From assembly GCA_040752005.1 (NCBI GenBank), contig JBFMFX010000002.1, forward strand, positions 1-64,000: DNA of 64,000 nt, given 5' to 3'. Shown one piece after another: positions 34,526-43,506 of this stretch (positions are counted from its first letter, which is position 1; every line of letters begins with the position of its first letter). The notes below the pieces were generated by a model that was not told the origin of the DNA, did not search any database, and worked only from the letters and a program-made list of their open reading frames with translations. The DNA comes from RBG-16-66-20 sp040752005. GTDB taxonomy: Bacteria; Pseudomonadota; Gammaproteobacteria; Burkholderiales; SG8-39. Position numbers and translations under genes: made by a program.

Positions 34526-35476
34526 GTGGCCGTACGACACGCACGACTCCTGATCCTCGGCTCGGGCCCGGCCGGCTACACGGCGGCGGTGTACGCCGCG
34601 CGCGCCAACCTCAAGCCGGTGCTGATCGCGGGCATCGCCCCCGGCGGGCAGCTGATGACCACCACCGACGTGGACAACTGGCCGGCGGACGCCGACGGGG
34701 TGCAGGGGCCGGAGCTGATGGCGCGCTTTCAGCGCCACGCCGAACGCTTCGCGACCGAGATCATCTATGACCACATCCATACCGCGCGGCTCGGGGAACG
34801 GCCGTTCGTGCTGGAGGGCGACGCCGGCACCTATACCTGCGACGCGCTGATCATCGCCACCGGCGCCTCGGCGAAATACCTCGGCCTGCCCTCCGAGCAG
34901 AAATACCTCGGCAAGGGAGTCTCCGCCTGTGCCACCTGCGACGGCTTCTTCTACAGGGGCGAGGACGTCGCCGTGGTGGGCGGCGGCAACACCGCGGTGG
35001 AGGAAGCGCTGTATCTCGCCAACATCGCCCGCCACGTGACGCTCGTTCACCGGCGCGACCGCTTCCGCGCCGAAAAGATCATGGTGGACAAGCTGATGAA
35101 GCGCGTCGCCGAGGGCCGTGTCGCGCTGGAGCTCGACGCGGTGCTCGACGAGGTGCTTGGCGACGAGCGCGGCGTCACCGGGATCCGCGTGCGCAACGTG
35201 AGGACCGGCGCGCCGAAGACGCTGGCGGTGAAGGGCCTGTTCGTCGCCATCGGCCACACTCCGAACACGCAGATCTTCGAGGGCCAGCTGGAGATGGAGG
35301 ACGGCTACATCGTGACGCGCGGCGGGCGCCACGGCGGCGCGACCGAGACGAGCGTTCCGGGCGTGTTCGCCGCCGGCGACGTGCAGGACCGCATCTACCG
35401 CCAGGCGGTGACCAGCGCGGCGAGCGGCTGCATGGCGGCGCTCGACGCGGAGAAATACCTTGACGCCCAGGAATGA
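34526..35476 (+). CDS. trxB: Thioredoxin-disulfide reductase
   Basis: 316-residue FAD and NADPH flavoenzyme that reduces thioredoxin. FAD-binding ILGSGPAGYTAAVYAARANL at the N terminus, redox-active CATC in GVSACATCDGFFYRG near residue 135, NADPH-binding VVGGGNTAVEEALYL and the closing FAD motif GVFAAGDVQDRIYRQAVTSA. The usual low-molecular-weight TrxB length. GTG at 34526 gives the expected N terminus (VAVRHARLLILGSG). Its end overlaps the Smr gene by 17 bases. Confidence 0.94.
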   Translation: MAVRHARLLILGSGPAGYTAAVYAARANLKPVLIAGIAPGGQLMTTTDVDNWPADADGVQGPELMARFQRHAERFATEIIYDHIHTARLGERPFVLEGDAGTYTCDALIIATGASAKYLGLPSEQKYLGKGVSACATCDGFFYRGEDVAVVGGGNTAVEEALYLANIARHVTLVHRRDRFRAEKIMVDKLMKRVAEGRVALELDAVLDEVLGDERGVTGIRVRNVRTGAPKTLAVKGLFVAIGHTPNTQIFEGQLEMEDGYIVTRGGRHGGATETSVPGVFAAGDVQDRIYRQAVTSAASGCMAALDAEKYLDAQE

Positions 35477-35996
35477 CGAATTCCGCGACGCCGTGGCCGA
35501 CGTCGAGCCGCTCGCGCCGGCGCGCCGGATCGCGCCGCGCCCGCCGCCGCCTCCGCCGGTGCCGGCGCAGCGCCGGCGCGACGAACGGGCCGCGCTCGCC
35601 GAAAGCCTCGCCGGCCCGCTCTCGGTCGAGGACGCGCTCGACACCGGCGAAGAGCTGGCCTACGCGCGCGCGGGCCTGCCGCGCCACGTACTGAGAAAGC
35701 TGCGGCGCGGGCACTGGGTGGTCGAGGCGCACCTCGACCTGCACGGCCAGACGCGAGCCGAGGCGGCCGACTCGGTCGCCGCGTTCCTCGCCGAGGCGAC
35801 CGCGGCGGGCCGCCGGTGCGTGAGGATCGTGCACGGCAAGGGCCGCGGCTCGCCCAACCGCGAACCGGTGCTCAAGGCGATGCTGAGAAAATGGCTGCCG
35901 CGCCGCGACGAGGTGCTCGCCTGCTGCCAGGCGCCGGCGGCGCAGGGCGGGTCGGGCGCGCTGCTTGTGCTGCTCAAGGCGAAGGCACGGCCTTGA
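35460..35996 (+). CDS. Smr-domain protein
   Basis: 178 residues. A Pro/Arg-rich N-terminal half (about 1-90) is followed by a C-terminal Smr domain with LDLHGQTRAEAADSVAAFL and IVHGKGRGSPNREPVLKAML, the LDxH and HGxG signatures of small MutS-related nicking or RNA endonucleases. The TTG start at 35460 lies inside trxB, so translational coupling is likely. A cellular role is not established for stand-alone Smr proteins of this type. Confidence 0.85.
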   Translation: MTPRNDEFRDAVADVEPLAPARRIAPRPPPPPPVPAQRRRDERAALAESLAGPLSVEDALDTGEELAYARAGLPRHVLRKLRRGHWVVEAHLDLHGQTRAEAADSVAAFLAEATAAGRRCVRIVHGKGRGSPNREPVLKAMLRKWLPRRDEVLACCQAPAAQGGSGALLVLLKAKARP

Positions 35997-36018
35997 GCCA
36001 AGCGCGCGGCCGGACGGG

Positions 36019-36420
36019 CTAAACGATCCTCAGGACCTTGCGCGCCGGGTCGATCTCGACCGTCGCGCCGTCCGGAACCTGCGCGGTCACGTCGCCCTCG
36101 AACCCGGCGAGCAGCGTCAGGTCGGCGAACACCGCTCCCTGCGCGAGGATCGGGTTGACGGTGTTGAAGACGAGCGCGAGCGGAACGACGCCGCGCGAGG
36201 CCATCTCGCGCAGCATCCAGGCCGAGGCGACGCCGCCTTTCGCGGTGTCGAGCACGAGAATCCTGCCGACGTACGAGCGGCCGGCGAGCTTGTGCGCCAG
36301 CCGCGAGAAGGTGCCGCCGATCCGGTCGAGGTCGTAGCGCGCGGAAAACCCGTCCTTCGCCACCAGCGCCGTTCCGGCGACCCGCTTGCCGGTCGCATGG
36401 CGTGCCTTCAGCTCGATCAC
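36019..36420 (-). CDS. Aconitase X small (swivel) subunit, DUF126
   Basis: 133 residues. Blocks ALVAKDGFSARYDLDRIGGTF, YVGRILVLDTAKGGVASAW, PLALVFNTVNPILAQGAVFAD and DGATVEIDPARKVLRI are those of the swivel domain of aconitase X. This subunit closes over the large subunit to form the active site. GTG at 36420 overlaps the large-subunit stop (GTGA), so the two are translated as a pair. The bacterial two-subunit form is known as cis-3-hydroxy-L-proline dehydratase; other hydro-lyase substrates are possible. Confidence 0.85.
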   Translation of the reverse strand: MIELKARHATGKRVAGTALVAKDGFSARYDLDRIGGTFSRLAHKLAGRSYVGRILVLDTAKGGVASAWMLREMASRGVVPLALVFNTVNPILAQGAVFADLTLLAGFEGDVTAQVPDGATVEIDPARKVLRIV

Positions 36421-37646
36421 GGCAGGCGTCCCGTCGCGGCCGCCTCGACGCAACTCTCCATCGAGGCAAGCAGCGGCACGTAGCCGTAGCCGCCGAGGAT
36501 GTTGACCAGTTTCGCGCTGTTGGTGGCAAGGCGCTTCCAGCCGTTCGCCTCGGCGATCTCGCGCGCGTACGACTGGTAGAAGCACATCCCGGAGAGAACG
36601 TGGCCGCCCGCGGCCTCGATGCGCCCGGTGTAGCCCATGCGGTCGGCGTCGGGCTTGACCTGCGGGCTCGTCACCGCGAGCAGCGGCCGCACGAAGCGCC
36701 GGCCGTCGCAAAGCGAGGCGAGCTGGCGCAGCTCGTAGAGCGAGAGCTGCGGCGCCGAAAAGACGACCACGTCCACGTCGCGCTCGCCGCGATAGGCGTC
36801 CTGCAGCGCCCTGACCTCGGCTTCGCCGACGCGGTGCGCCACCGGCAGGCGGTCGCCGCCGCAATCTTGCAGCCGCGCCGCCTCCGGCGTGATGCCGACC
36901 AGGTGAAACATGGCCACCGAGCCGAAGCTCGCCATCGCCGCGCCGAAGTGCTTCAGCGCGTCCGATCCCGGCACCGAGTCGAGCCCTTCGAGCACCGGCA
37001 CCTGCCAGTAATTGCCGGCCAGCCGCCCGATGACGCCACCCAGCGCCCCCCAGTCGTTGAGGGTGCGCGGCGTCCAGTGCACGCGGATGCGCAGCGTCGC
37101 GCGCCGCTGCGCCTCCAGATGAAAGCCGTAGCGTGGCGTGCGCCCGGTCAGTCCCGCGGCGAGCGCCGAGGGCCCGCCCTCGAAGTTCGAACGCGCGCCG
37201 CAGACCGAGTTGCAGTAGATCACCACGCCGGTGTCGCCGAAGGCGACCGATTCGCCTCGCACCGGCGCCTGGATCGTCTGGTAGTGGATGCAGGTGTCGG
37301 TGAGCGACACGCCAAGGGAGCGGAACGCCGCGATCGCCCGCCGCTCCAGATCGAGCATCCACCCGGCCTGCCCGAGCACGCCGGCCTTGGCGAAGTCGGT
37401 GCCGCGCGGATCGGTGATCGTCGGCACCCGCACGCGGGCGCCTTCCTCGCGCGCCAGCGCTTCCAGCCATTCGACGCCCGCGTGCCCGAGGCTCTCGGTG
37501 TCGGCCATGACGTGCGCCTGCGTCACCTCGACGAAGTCCGCCGCGCCGAAGAACTCGCCGACGCGGATCTGGTGCTCGATCGCGGTCTGCGCGGCGCGCC
37601 CGAGTTCCCCCGCGCGCATCGCGCGCTCCAGATCGTTCAGCGTCAC
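36417..37646 (-). CDS. Aconitase X large (catalytic) subunit, DUF521
   Basis: 409 residues. Contains EVTQAHVMADTESLGHAGVEWL, PTITDPRGTDFAKAGVLG, TCIHYQTIQAPVRGESVAFG and YCNSVCGARSNFEGGPSALA, whose Cys residues line the iron-sulfur or mononuclear-iron site, and the C-terminal LLAVTSPQVKPDADRMGYTG. Aconitase X enzymes dehydrate cis-3-hydroxy-L-proline or related acids. GTG at 37646 (VTLNDLERAMRAGELG) is chosen because the frame upstream runs into a hairpin repeat and then glnB. No proline-catabolism genes flank the pair. Confidence 0.85.
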   Translation of the reverse strand: MTLNDLERAMRAGELGRAAQTAIEHQIRVGEFFGAADFVEVTQAHVMADTESLGHAGVEWLEALAREEGARVRVPTITDPRGTDFAKAGVLGQAGWMLDLERRAIAAFRSLGVSLTDTCIHYQTIQAPVRGESVAFGDTGVVIYCNSVCGARSNFEGGPSALAAGLTGRTPRYGFHLEAQRRATLRIRVHWTPRTLNDWGALGGVIGRLAGNYWQVPVLEGLDSVPGSDALKHFGAAMASFGSVAMFHLVGITPEAARLQDCGGDRLPVAHRVGEAEVRALQDAYRGERDVDVVVFSAPQLSLYELRQLASLCDGRRFVRPLLAVTSPQVKPDADRMGYTGRIEAAGGHVLSGMCFYQSYAREIAEANGWKRLATNSAKLVNILGGYGYVPLLASMESCVEAAATGRLP

Positions 37647-37665
37647 TGGTGCAAGCAGAAAAACC

Positions 37666-37687
37666 GGGTCAGACCCGGGTCTGACCC
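37666..37687. repeat. GGGTCAGACCC palindrome (copy 3)
   Basis: Identical to the 22-base palindrome at 5349-5370, including the following TGTTTT. It lies between the glnB stop (37697) and the aconitase X start (37646). In both exact copies AAATCGG or AAACCGG precedes it. It could end the glnB transcript, although the T-run is on the plus-strand side. Confidence 0.75.
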
Positions 37688-37696
37688 TGTTTTGGG

Positions 37697-38035
37697 CTAG
37701 ACCGCGGCCTCGTTGGTTTCGCCGGTACGGATGCGCACCACGTGCTCGACCGAGGTGACGAAGATCTTGCCGTCGCCGATCTTTCCGGTGCGCGCGGATT
37801 TCACGATCGCCTCGATCGCCGGCTCGACCTGGTTTTCGGTCACGACCACCTCGATCTTCACCTTGGGCAGAAAGTCCACGACGTACTCGGCCCCGCGGTA
37901 CAGCTCCGTGTGGCCCTTCTGGCGCCCGAAGCCCTTGACCTCGGTGACCGTGAGGCCGGTGACTCCGACTTCCGAGAGCGCCTCGCGCACCTCGTCGAGC
38001 TTGAAAGGTTTGACGATCGCTTCGATCTTCTTCAT
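37697..38035 (-). CDS. glnB: Nitrogen regulatory protein P-II
   Basis: 112 residues, the exact family length. MKKIEAIVKPFKLDEVREAL at the N terminus, T-loop GFGRQKGHTELYRGAEYVVD with the uridylylated Tyr (GAEY) and the C-loop/B-loop TGKIGDGKIFV. The trimer senses 2-oxoglutarate and ATP/ADP and controls NtrB, glutamine-synthetase adenylylation and, in GlnK forms, AmtB. With no amtB next door, GlnB is more likely than GlnK. A strong GGAGGAG precedes the ATG. Confidence 0.95.
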   Translation of the reverse strand: MKKIEAIVKPFKLDEVREALSEVGVTGLTVTEVKGFGRQKGHTELYRGAEYVVDFLPKVKIEVVVTENQVEPAIEAIVKSARTGKIGDGKIFVTSVEHVVRIRTGETNEAAV

Positions 38036-38057
38036 GAGCCGGCTCCTCCGCCGCGAC

Positions 38058-38075
38058 TATTGTACAACCTATAAT
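38058..38075. promoter_or_regulatory. Divergent -10 elements between glnB and TPR gene
   Basis: On the plus strand TATAAT (38070-38075) stands six bases before the ATG of the TPR gene, again predicting a leaderless message. On the minus strand TACAAT (38064-38059) is placed for glnB with a normal leader. The two elements nearly overlap, so the promoters probably compete. Confidence 0.5.
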
Positions 38076-38081
38076 TCCGGC

Positions 38082-38486
38082 ATGGCGACGACCGCGCCGA
38101 CGGCCCCGCGCCGGAGCCTCCTCGTGCGCTCCGGTCGCGCGCTCACGGCGCTCGGGTTCAGGCGCCTCGCGCTCGCCTGCTTGCGCGCGGCGTCGCGGCG
38201 CGATCCGTCCGAGCCCGAGGCCTGGAACGCGATCGCATTCCTGCACGCCGAGCGCCGGGAACTGGCCCAGGCGCTCGCGGCCTTCGAGCGGGCGAGCGCC
38301 CTAGCGCCGGATCACGCGCCCACCGAGTTCAACATCGGGTTCGTCCTGCAGCGGCTGGGCCGCCACGCCGAAGCGATCGAGCGCTTCCGGCGCGCGCTCG
38401 CGCTCGATCCGGACCTCGCGCGGGCGCGCGCGGCGCTCGCGCGCTCGGAGGCGCAGGCCACGGTTGGAACGGCTGCGGATCGTTGA
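38082..38486 (+). CDS. TPR-repeat protein
   Basis: 134 residues. After a basic N-terminal stretch, residues 45-120 form at least two tetratricopeptide repeats: AWNAIAFLHAERRELAQALA and FNIGFVLQRLGRHAEAIERF with the consensus small-residue pattern. Such proteins act as protein-protein adaptors. It overlaps the following acyltransferase gene by 23 bases, so they form an operon. No signal peptide is evident. Confidence 0.82.
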   Translation: MATTAPTAPRRSLLVRSGRALTALGFRRLALACLRAASRRDPSEPEAWNAIAFLHAERRELAQALAAFERASALAPDHAPTEFNIGFVLQRLGRHAEAIERFRRALALDPDLARARAALARSEAQATVGTAADR

Positions 38487-39597
38487 ATCGCTCGCAAGCG
38501 TGGCGCCGTCCGAGTGGGACGCGCTCGCCGGCGGCAATCCGTTCGCGAGCCACGCGTTCCTCTCGGCGCTCATCGACACCGGCTGCGCGGCGGCACGCAC
38601 CGGCTGGCGGCCGAAGTTTGTGCTCCTTGAGCGCGACGGCGCGCTCGCCGCGGCGATGCCGCTCTTTCTCAAGTCGCACTCCTGGGGCGAGTACGTATTC
38701 GACTGGGCCTGGGCCGAGGCCTTCGCGCGCCACGGGCTCGCCTATTACCCGAAGCTCGTCTGCGCGGTGCCTTTCACCCCGGTCACCGGGCCGCGGCTGC
38801 TGGCGCGTGACGAGGCCGATCGCGCGAAGCTCCTTGCCGCCGCGCTCGACCTGGCGAAGGGCGCCTCGTCGCTGCATGTGCTCTTCCCGCCCGCGGAGGA
38901 AGCCGCGTTTCTCGAACGCGCCGGGCTGATGCTGCGCCGCTCGGTGCAGTTTCACTGGGCGAATGCCGGCTACGCCGACTTCGACGAGTTCCTCGCGCAG
39001 CTCACGGCCCACCGGCGCAAGGTGATCCGCCAGGAGCGCCGGCGCGTGCGCGAGGCGGGCGTCGCGCTGCGCCGGCTGCGCGGCGAGGCGATCGGCCGCG
39101 CGCACTGGGAGTTCTTCGAGCGCTGCTACCGGCACACCTACGCCGAACGCGGCATGCGCCCTTACCTCAGCCTGGAGTTTTTCCTGCGCATCGGCGAGAC
39201 GATGCGCGCGCAGATGGCCCTCGTGCTCGCCGAGCGGCGCGGGCAGCCGATCGCCGCGGCGCTGCTCGTGGAGTCGCGCGAGGCCCTCTACGGCCGCTAC
39301 TGGGGTGCCCTTGAGCACGTGCCGCTGCTTCATTTCGAGTGCTGCTACTACCAGGGGATCGAACACGCGATCGAGCGGCGGCTGGCGCGCTTCGAGGGCG
39401 GCGCGCAGGGCGAGCACAAGCTGCACCGCGGACTGCTTCCGGTCGAGACGGTCTCGGCGCACTGGATCGCGAACCCGCGGCTTGCGCGCGCGGTCGGCGA
39501 ATTCCTCGCGCGCGAGCGCCTCGGGATCGCGCGCTACGTGGACGAGCTGGCGGAGTTCTCGCCCTTCAAAACACCGGCTTCTTCCGCGCCCGCGTAA
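38464..39597 (+). CDS. GNAT/FemAB-like acyltransferase (DUF482 family)
   Basis: 377 residues. PSEWDALAGGNPFASHAFLSAL at the start, VFDWAWAEAFARHGLAYYPK, TAHRRKVIRQERRRVREAGV and KLHRGLLPVETVSAHWIANP are blocks of the DUF482 (peptidogalycan-type) family within the GNAT fold superfamily. The exact acceptor is unknown; related proteins aminoacylate wall or lipid precursors. TTG at 38464 lies inside the TPR gene, suggesting coupling. Confidence 0.85.
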   Translation: MERLRIVESLASVAPSEWDALAGGNPFASHAFLSALIDTGCAAARTGWRPKFVLLERDGALAAAMPLFLKSHSWGEYVFDWAWAEAFARHGLAYYPKLVCAVPFTPVTGPRLLARDEADRAKLLAAALDLAKGASSLHVLFPPAEEAAFLERAGLMLRRSVQFHWANAGYADFDEFLAQLTAHRRKVIRQERRRVREAGVALRRLRGEAIGRAHWEFFERCYRHTYAERGMRPYLSLEFFLRIGETMRAQMALVLAERRGQPIAAALLVESREALYGRYWGALEHVPLLHFECCYYQGIEHAIERRLARFEGGAQGEHKLHRGLLPVETVSAHWIANPRLARAVGEFLARERLGIARYVDELAEFSPFKTPASSAPA

Positions 39598-39718
39598 AGC
39601 CGATCGCTCGCGCGATCTCACGCCGCGCGGCCGCCGGCCTTGCGCAGCCGGGCGCTTTCACCCGCTGTCCGGTCGCCGGATCCTTGCCGCGCTCGGAGAA
39701 ATGACCGATCGGGGGTCC

Positions 39719-39724
39719 TATAAT
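39719..39724 (+). promoter_or_regulatory. -10 hexamer before the SDR gene
   Basis: A consensus TATAAT stands 21 bases before the ATG at 39746. It leaves a short leader that includes GGAGG at 39736-39740. No matching -35 is seen. The rest of the 148-base gap (39598-39745) shows nothing else. Confidence 0.55.
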
Positions 39725-39745
39725 CCGCCGATCACGGAGGAAACG

Positions 39746-40507
39746 ATGAGACTCAAAGGCAAGGTGGCGATCGTGACGGGGGCGGCGAGCGGCTTCGGCG
39801 AGGGCATCGCCAAGCGCTTCGCCGAGGAAGGCGCAGGTGTGGCGGTGGCGGATGTGAATTCCGCCGGCGGCCAGCGCGTGGCGGGCGAGATCGCGACCGC
39901 GGGCGGCAGGGCCATTTTCGTGCACGCCGACGTGACGCGCGGCACCGACTGGGCGAAGCTGGTCGGCGCCACGGAGTCTGCGTTCGGGCGACTGGACATC
40001 GTGGTGAACAACGCCGGCTGGACCCACCGCAACAAGCCGTTCCTCGAAGTCACCGAGGAGGAGTTCGACCGGGTCTATGCCATCAACGTGAAGAGCGTGT
40101 ACCTGTCGGCGCGGCACGCGCTGCCGGTGTTCCGCCGCCAGGGCGGTGGCTGCTTCGTCAACATCGCCTCCACCGCCGGCGTCCGCCCGCGTCCGGGCCT
40201 CACCGTGTACAACAGCTCCAAGGGCGCGGTGATCCTGATGTCGAAGTCCATGGCCGCCGAGTTCGGCCCGGACAACGTGCGCGTCAACTGCGTCAACCCG
40301 GTTTTCAGCCCGGATACCGGGCTTTCGGCGGAGTTCGCCGGCGGTGCGGTCACCGACGAGGCGAAAAAGCGTTTTCTCGCCACGATTCCGCTCGGGCGTT
40401 TCTCGACGCCGCTCGACGTCGCGAACGCGTGCCTCTACCTCGCCTCCGACGAGGCGGCGTTCGTGAGCGGCGTGTGCATCGAGGTGGACGGGGCGCGCTG
40501 CGTGTAG
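39746..40507 (+). CDS. Short-chain dehydrogenase/reductase
   Basis: 253 residues, classical SDR. Cofactor motif TGAASGFGEGIAK near residue 12, Asp in ADV favouring NAD(H), NNAG in IVVNNAGWTHRNKPF, catalytic Ser in NIASTAGVRPRPGL and Tyr/Lys in YNSSKGAVILMSKSMA. C terminus GVCIEVDGARCV. It resembles glucose 1-dehydrogenase-like and 3-oxoacyl reductase-like enzymes; the substrate is unknown. GGAGG five bases before the ATG marks the start. Confidence 0.9.
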   Translation: MRLKGKVAIVTGAASGFGEGIAKRFAEEGAGVAVADVNSAGGQRVAGEIATAGGRAIFVHADVTRGTDWAKLVGATESAFGRLDIVVNNAGWTHRNKPFLEVTEEEFDRVYAINVKSVYLSARHALPVFRRQGGGCFVNIASTAGVRPRPGLTVYNSSKGAVILMSKSMAAEFGPDNVRVNCVNPVFSPDTGLSAEFAGGAVTDEAKKRFLATIPLGRFSTPLDVANACLYLASDEAAFVSGVCIEVDGARCV

Positions 40508-40522
40508 CGCGGCAGCCCGCGC

Positions 40523-40717
40523 CTAGCCGCCCTGCAGCTTCTGGTCGGCGAGGGAGCGGAAGAACGCCTCGTGGTCGCGCAGGTCGAGAAGGAACGCCCG
40601 TTCGCGCTCGTCGGCGATCGGGCGGTGCATTCTGAGCGCCTGCAGGCCGTCGAGCACCTGGCGGATGCGCTCGACGCTCGCCTCCTCTACGAACTTGCGG
40701 ATCTGCGATCGCGTCAT
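40523..40717 (-). CDS. Small hypothetical protein
   Basis: About 64 residues (from MTRSQIRKFVEEASVERIRQ) rich in Arg, Glu and Leu and probably helical. The frame is open to 40780, overlapping the last 47 bases of ugpC. No ribosome site is clear for either start. It trails the ugp operon on the same strand and could be its last gene. I recognise no family. Confidence 0.45.
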   Translation of the reverse strand: MTRSQIRKFVEEASVERIRQVLDGLQALRMHRPIADERERAFLLDLRDHEAFFRSLADQKLQGG

Positions 40718-40733
40718 GGCGTGCGTGCGGATT

Positions 40734-41728
<995 letters not shown>

Positions 41729-41729
<1 letters not shown>

Positions 41730-42577
41730 TATTTTTCGGTCTCCACCAGGCCCTTGACGAACCACTTCTGCATCAGGATTACCACCACCGCGGGCGGCAG
41801 CATCGCGAGCATCGCGGTCGCCATGATGAGGTTCCACTCGTTCGCGGCGTCGGCTCCGACGATCATGCGCTTGATGCCGATCACCGTGGTGTACATGGAC
41901 TCGTCGGTGGTGACGAGCAGCGGCCACAGGTACTGGTTCCAGCCGTAAATGAACTGGATGACAAAGAGCGCTGCCATCGTGGTCCCGGAAAGCGGCACCA
42001 CCACGTCCCAGAAAAAGCGCATCGGGCCCGCGCCGTCCACGCGTGCGGCTTCGGCCAGTTCGTCCGGAATCGTCATGAAGAATTGGCGAAACAGGAAGGT
42101 CGCGGTCGCCGAGGCGATCAGCGGCACCGTCAGACCGGCGTAGGTGTTGAGCATGCCGAGGTCCGAGATCACCTTGAACGTGGGAATGATGCGCACCTCG
42201 ACCGGCAGCATCAGGGTCACGAAGATCATCCAGAAGAAGAACATCCGCAGCCGAAAGCGGAAATACACGATTGCGAAGGCCGACAGGATCGAGATCGCGA
42301 TCTTGCCCAGCGGGATCGCGAGCGCCATCACGAGGCTGTTGACGAGCATGGTCGCCACCGGCGCCTTCGAGCCCTTGGTCGAGCCGGCCGCGAGCACCTG
42401 GGAATAGTTCTCCCACAGCCGGTCGCCGGGCAGAAGCGGCATCGGCACCTGCATGATCGCCTCCAGCGTGTGGGTCGAGGCGACGAAGGTGACATAGATC
42501 GGGAACGCGACCAGCAGCACGCCGGCGGCAAGCACCAGGTGCGCGAACAGGTCGAGCCACGGGCGCTTCTCGACCAT
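41729..42577 (-). CDS. ugpE: sn-Glycerol-3-phosphate ABC transporter permease
   Basis: 282 residues with six membrane helices. The first is FAHLVLAAGVLLVAFPIYVT; the coupling (EAA) loop is ELAEAARVDGAGPMRFFWDV. UgpE-type blocks include VPMPLLPGDRLWENYSQVLA and RMFFFWMIFVTLMLPVEVRI. It pairs with UgpA and is separated from it by no spacer. Confidence 0.92.
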
Positions 42578-43458
42578 CAGTACTGCACCTTGCGCTCGAT
42601 GAAGCGGAACTGCACCACCGTGAGCGCGATCACGATCGCCATCAGGATCACCGACTGCGCCGACGATCCGCCGAGGTCGGCCGCCTTGACCCCGTCGTAA
42701 TACACCTTGTAGACGAGGATCTGCGTCGCGCCCGCCGGCCCGCCCTGGGTGGTGGCGTCAATGACCCCGAAGGTGTCGAAAAACGCGTACACCACGTTCA
42801 CCACCAGCAGGAAGAAGGTGGTGGGCGACAGCAGCGGAAAGACGATGGTCCAGAAGCGCCGCCCGGGGCCGGCGCCGTCAATCGCCGCCGCCTCGATGAG
42901 CGAGCGCGGGATGGACTGCAGGCCGGCGAGGAAAAAGAGGAAGTTGTACGAGATCTGCTTCCACACCGAAGCGATCACCACGAGCAGCATCGCCTGATCG
43001 TCCTTCAGGATCCAGTTCCAGTCCACCCCGAAGCCCTTGAGCGCGTAGGTGACGATTCCGATCGAGGGCGCGAACAGAAACGACCAGAGCACGCCGGCGA
43101 CCGCCGGCGCCACCGCGTAGGGCCAGATGAGGAGTGTCTTGTACGCCAGCGCCCCGCGGATCACGCGATCGGCCATGACGGCGAGCAACAGCGAAATCGC
43201 GATACCGGAGAACGCCACCAGAACGCTGAACACCGCGGTGATGCGGAACGACTTCAGGTAGTGCTCGTCGCCGAACAGCGCGACGAAGTTCTGCAGGCCG
43301 ACGAACCGCGTGTTCAGGCCGAAAGCGTCCTGCAGCTGGAACGAGTACCAGACCGCCTGCGCCGCCGGCCAGAAGAAGAACACCAGCGTGATCGCGAGCT
43401 GCGGCGCGACCAGGGCGTAGGGCAGCCAGGCCGAGCGGAAGACGACTCGCTTTTGCAT
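42577..43458 (-). CDS. ugpA: sn-Glycerol-3-phosphate ABC transporter permease
   Basis: 293 residues, six membrane helices. LVAPQLAITLVFFFWPAAQA at the N terminus and the coupling loop SLIEAAAIDGAGPGRRFWTI are typical. Family blocks include LIWPYAVAPAVAGVLWSFLF and FDTFGVIDATTQGGPAGATQ. Start taken at ATG 43458; a GTG three codons upstream is possible. Its last base is the first base of the ugpE start codon region. Confidence 0.92.
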   Translation of the reverse strand: MQKRVVFRSAWLPYALVAPQLAITLVFFFWPAAQAVWYSFQLQDAFGLNTRFVGLQNFVALFGDEHYLKSFRITAVFSVLVAFSGIAISLLLAVMADRVIRGALAYKTLLIWPYAVAPAVAGVLWSFLFAPSIGIVTYALKGFGVDWNWILKDDQAMLLVVIASVWKQISYNFLFFLAGLQSIPRSLIEAAAIDGAGPGRRFWTIVFPLLSPTTFFLLVVNVVYAFFDTFGVIDATTQGGPAGATQILVYKVYYDGVKAADLGGSSAQSVILMAIVIALTVVQFRFIERKVQY

Positions 43459-43467
43459 CGCGGGCAC

Positions 43468-43492
43468 GGGGGCGCCGGCGGCGGCGCTCCCC
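43468..43492 (-). promoter_or_regulatory. Intercistronic hairpin between ugpB and ugpA
   Basis: GGGG-GCGCCG and CGGCGC-T-CCCC form a strong stem with a four-base loop and one bulged T. It lies between the ugpB stop (43507) and the ugpA start (43458), with no T-run. Such hairpins commonly protect the upstream binding-protein message and reduce downstream expression. Confidence 0.5.
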
Positions 43493-43506
43493 TTGCGGCG
43501 GCGTCC

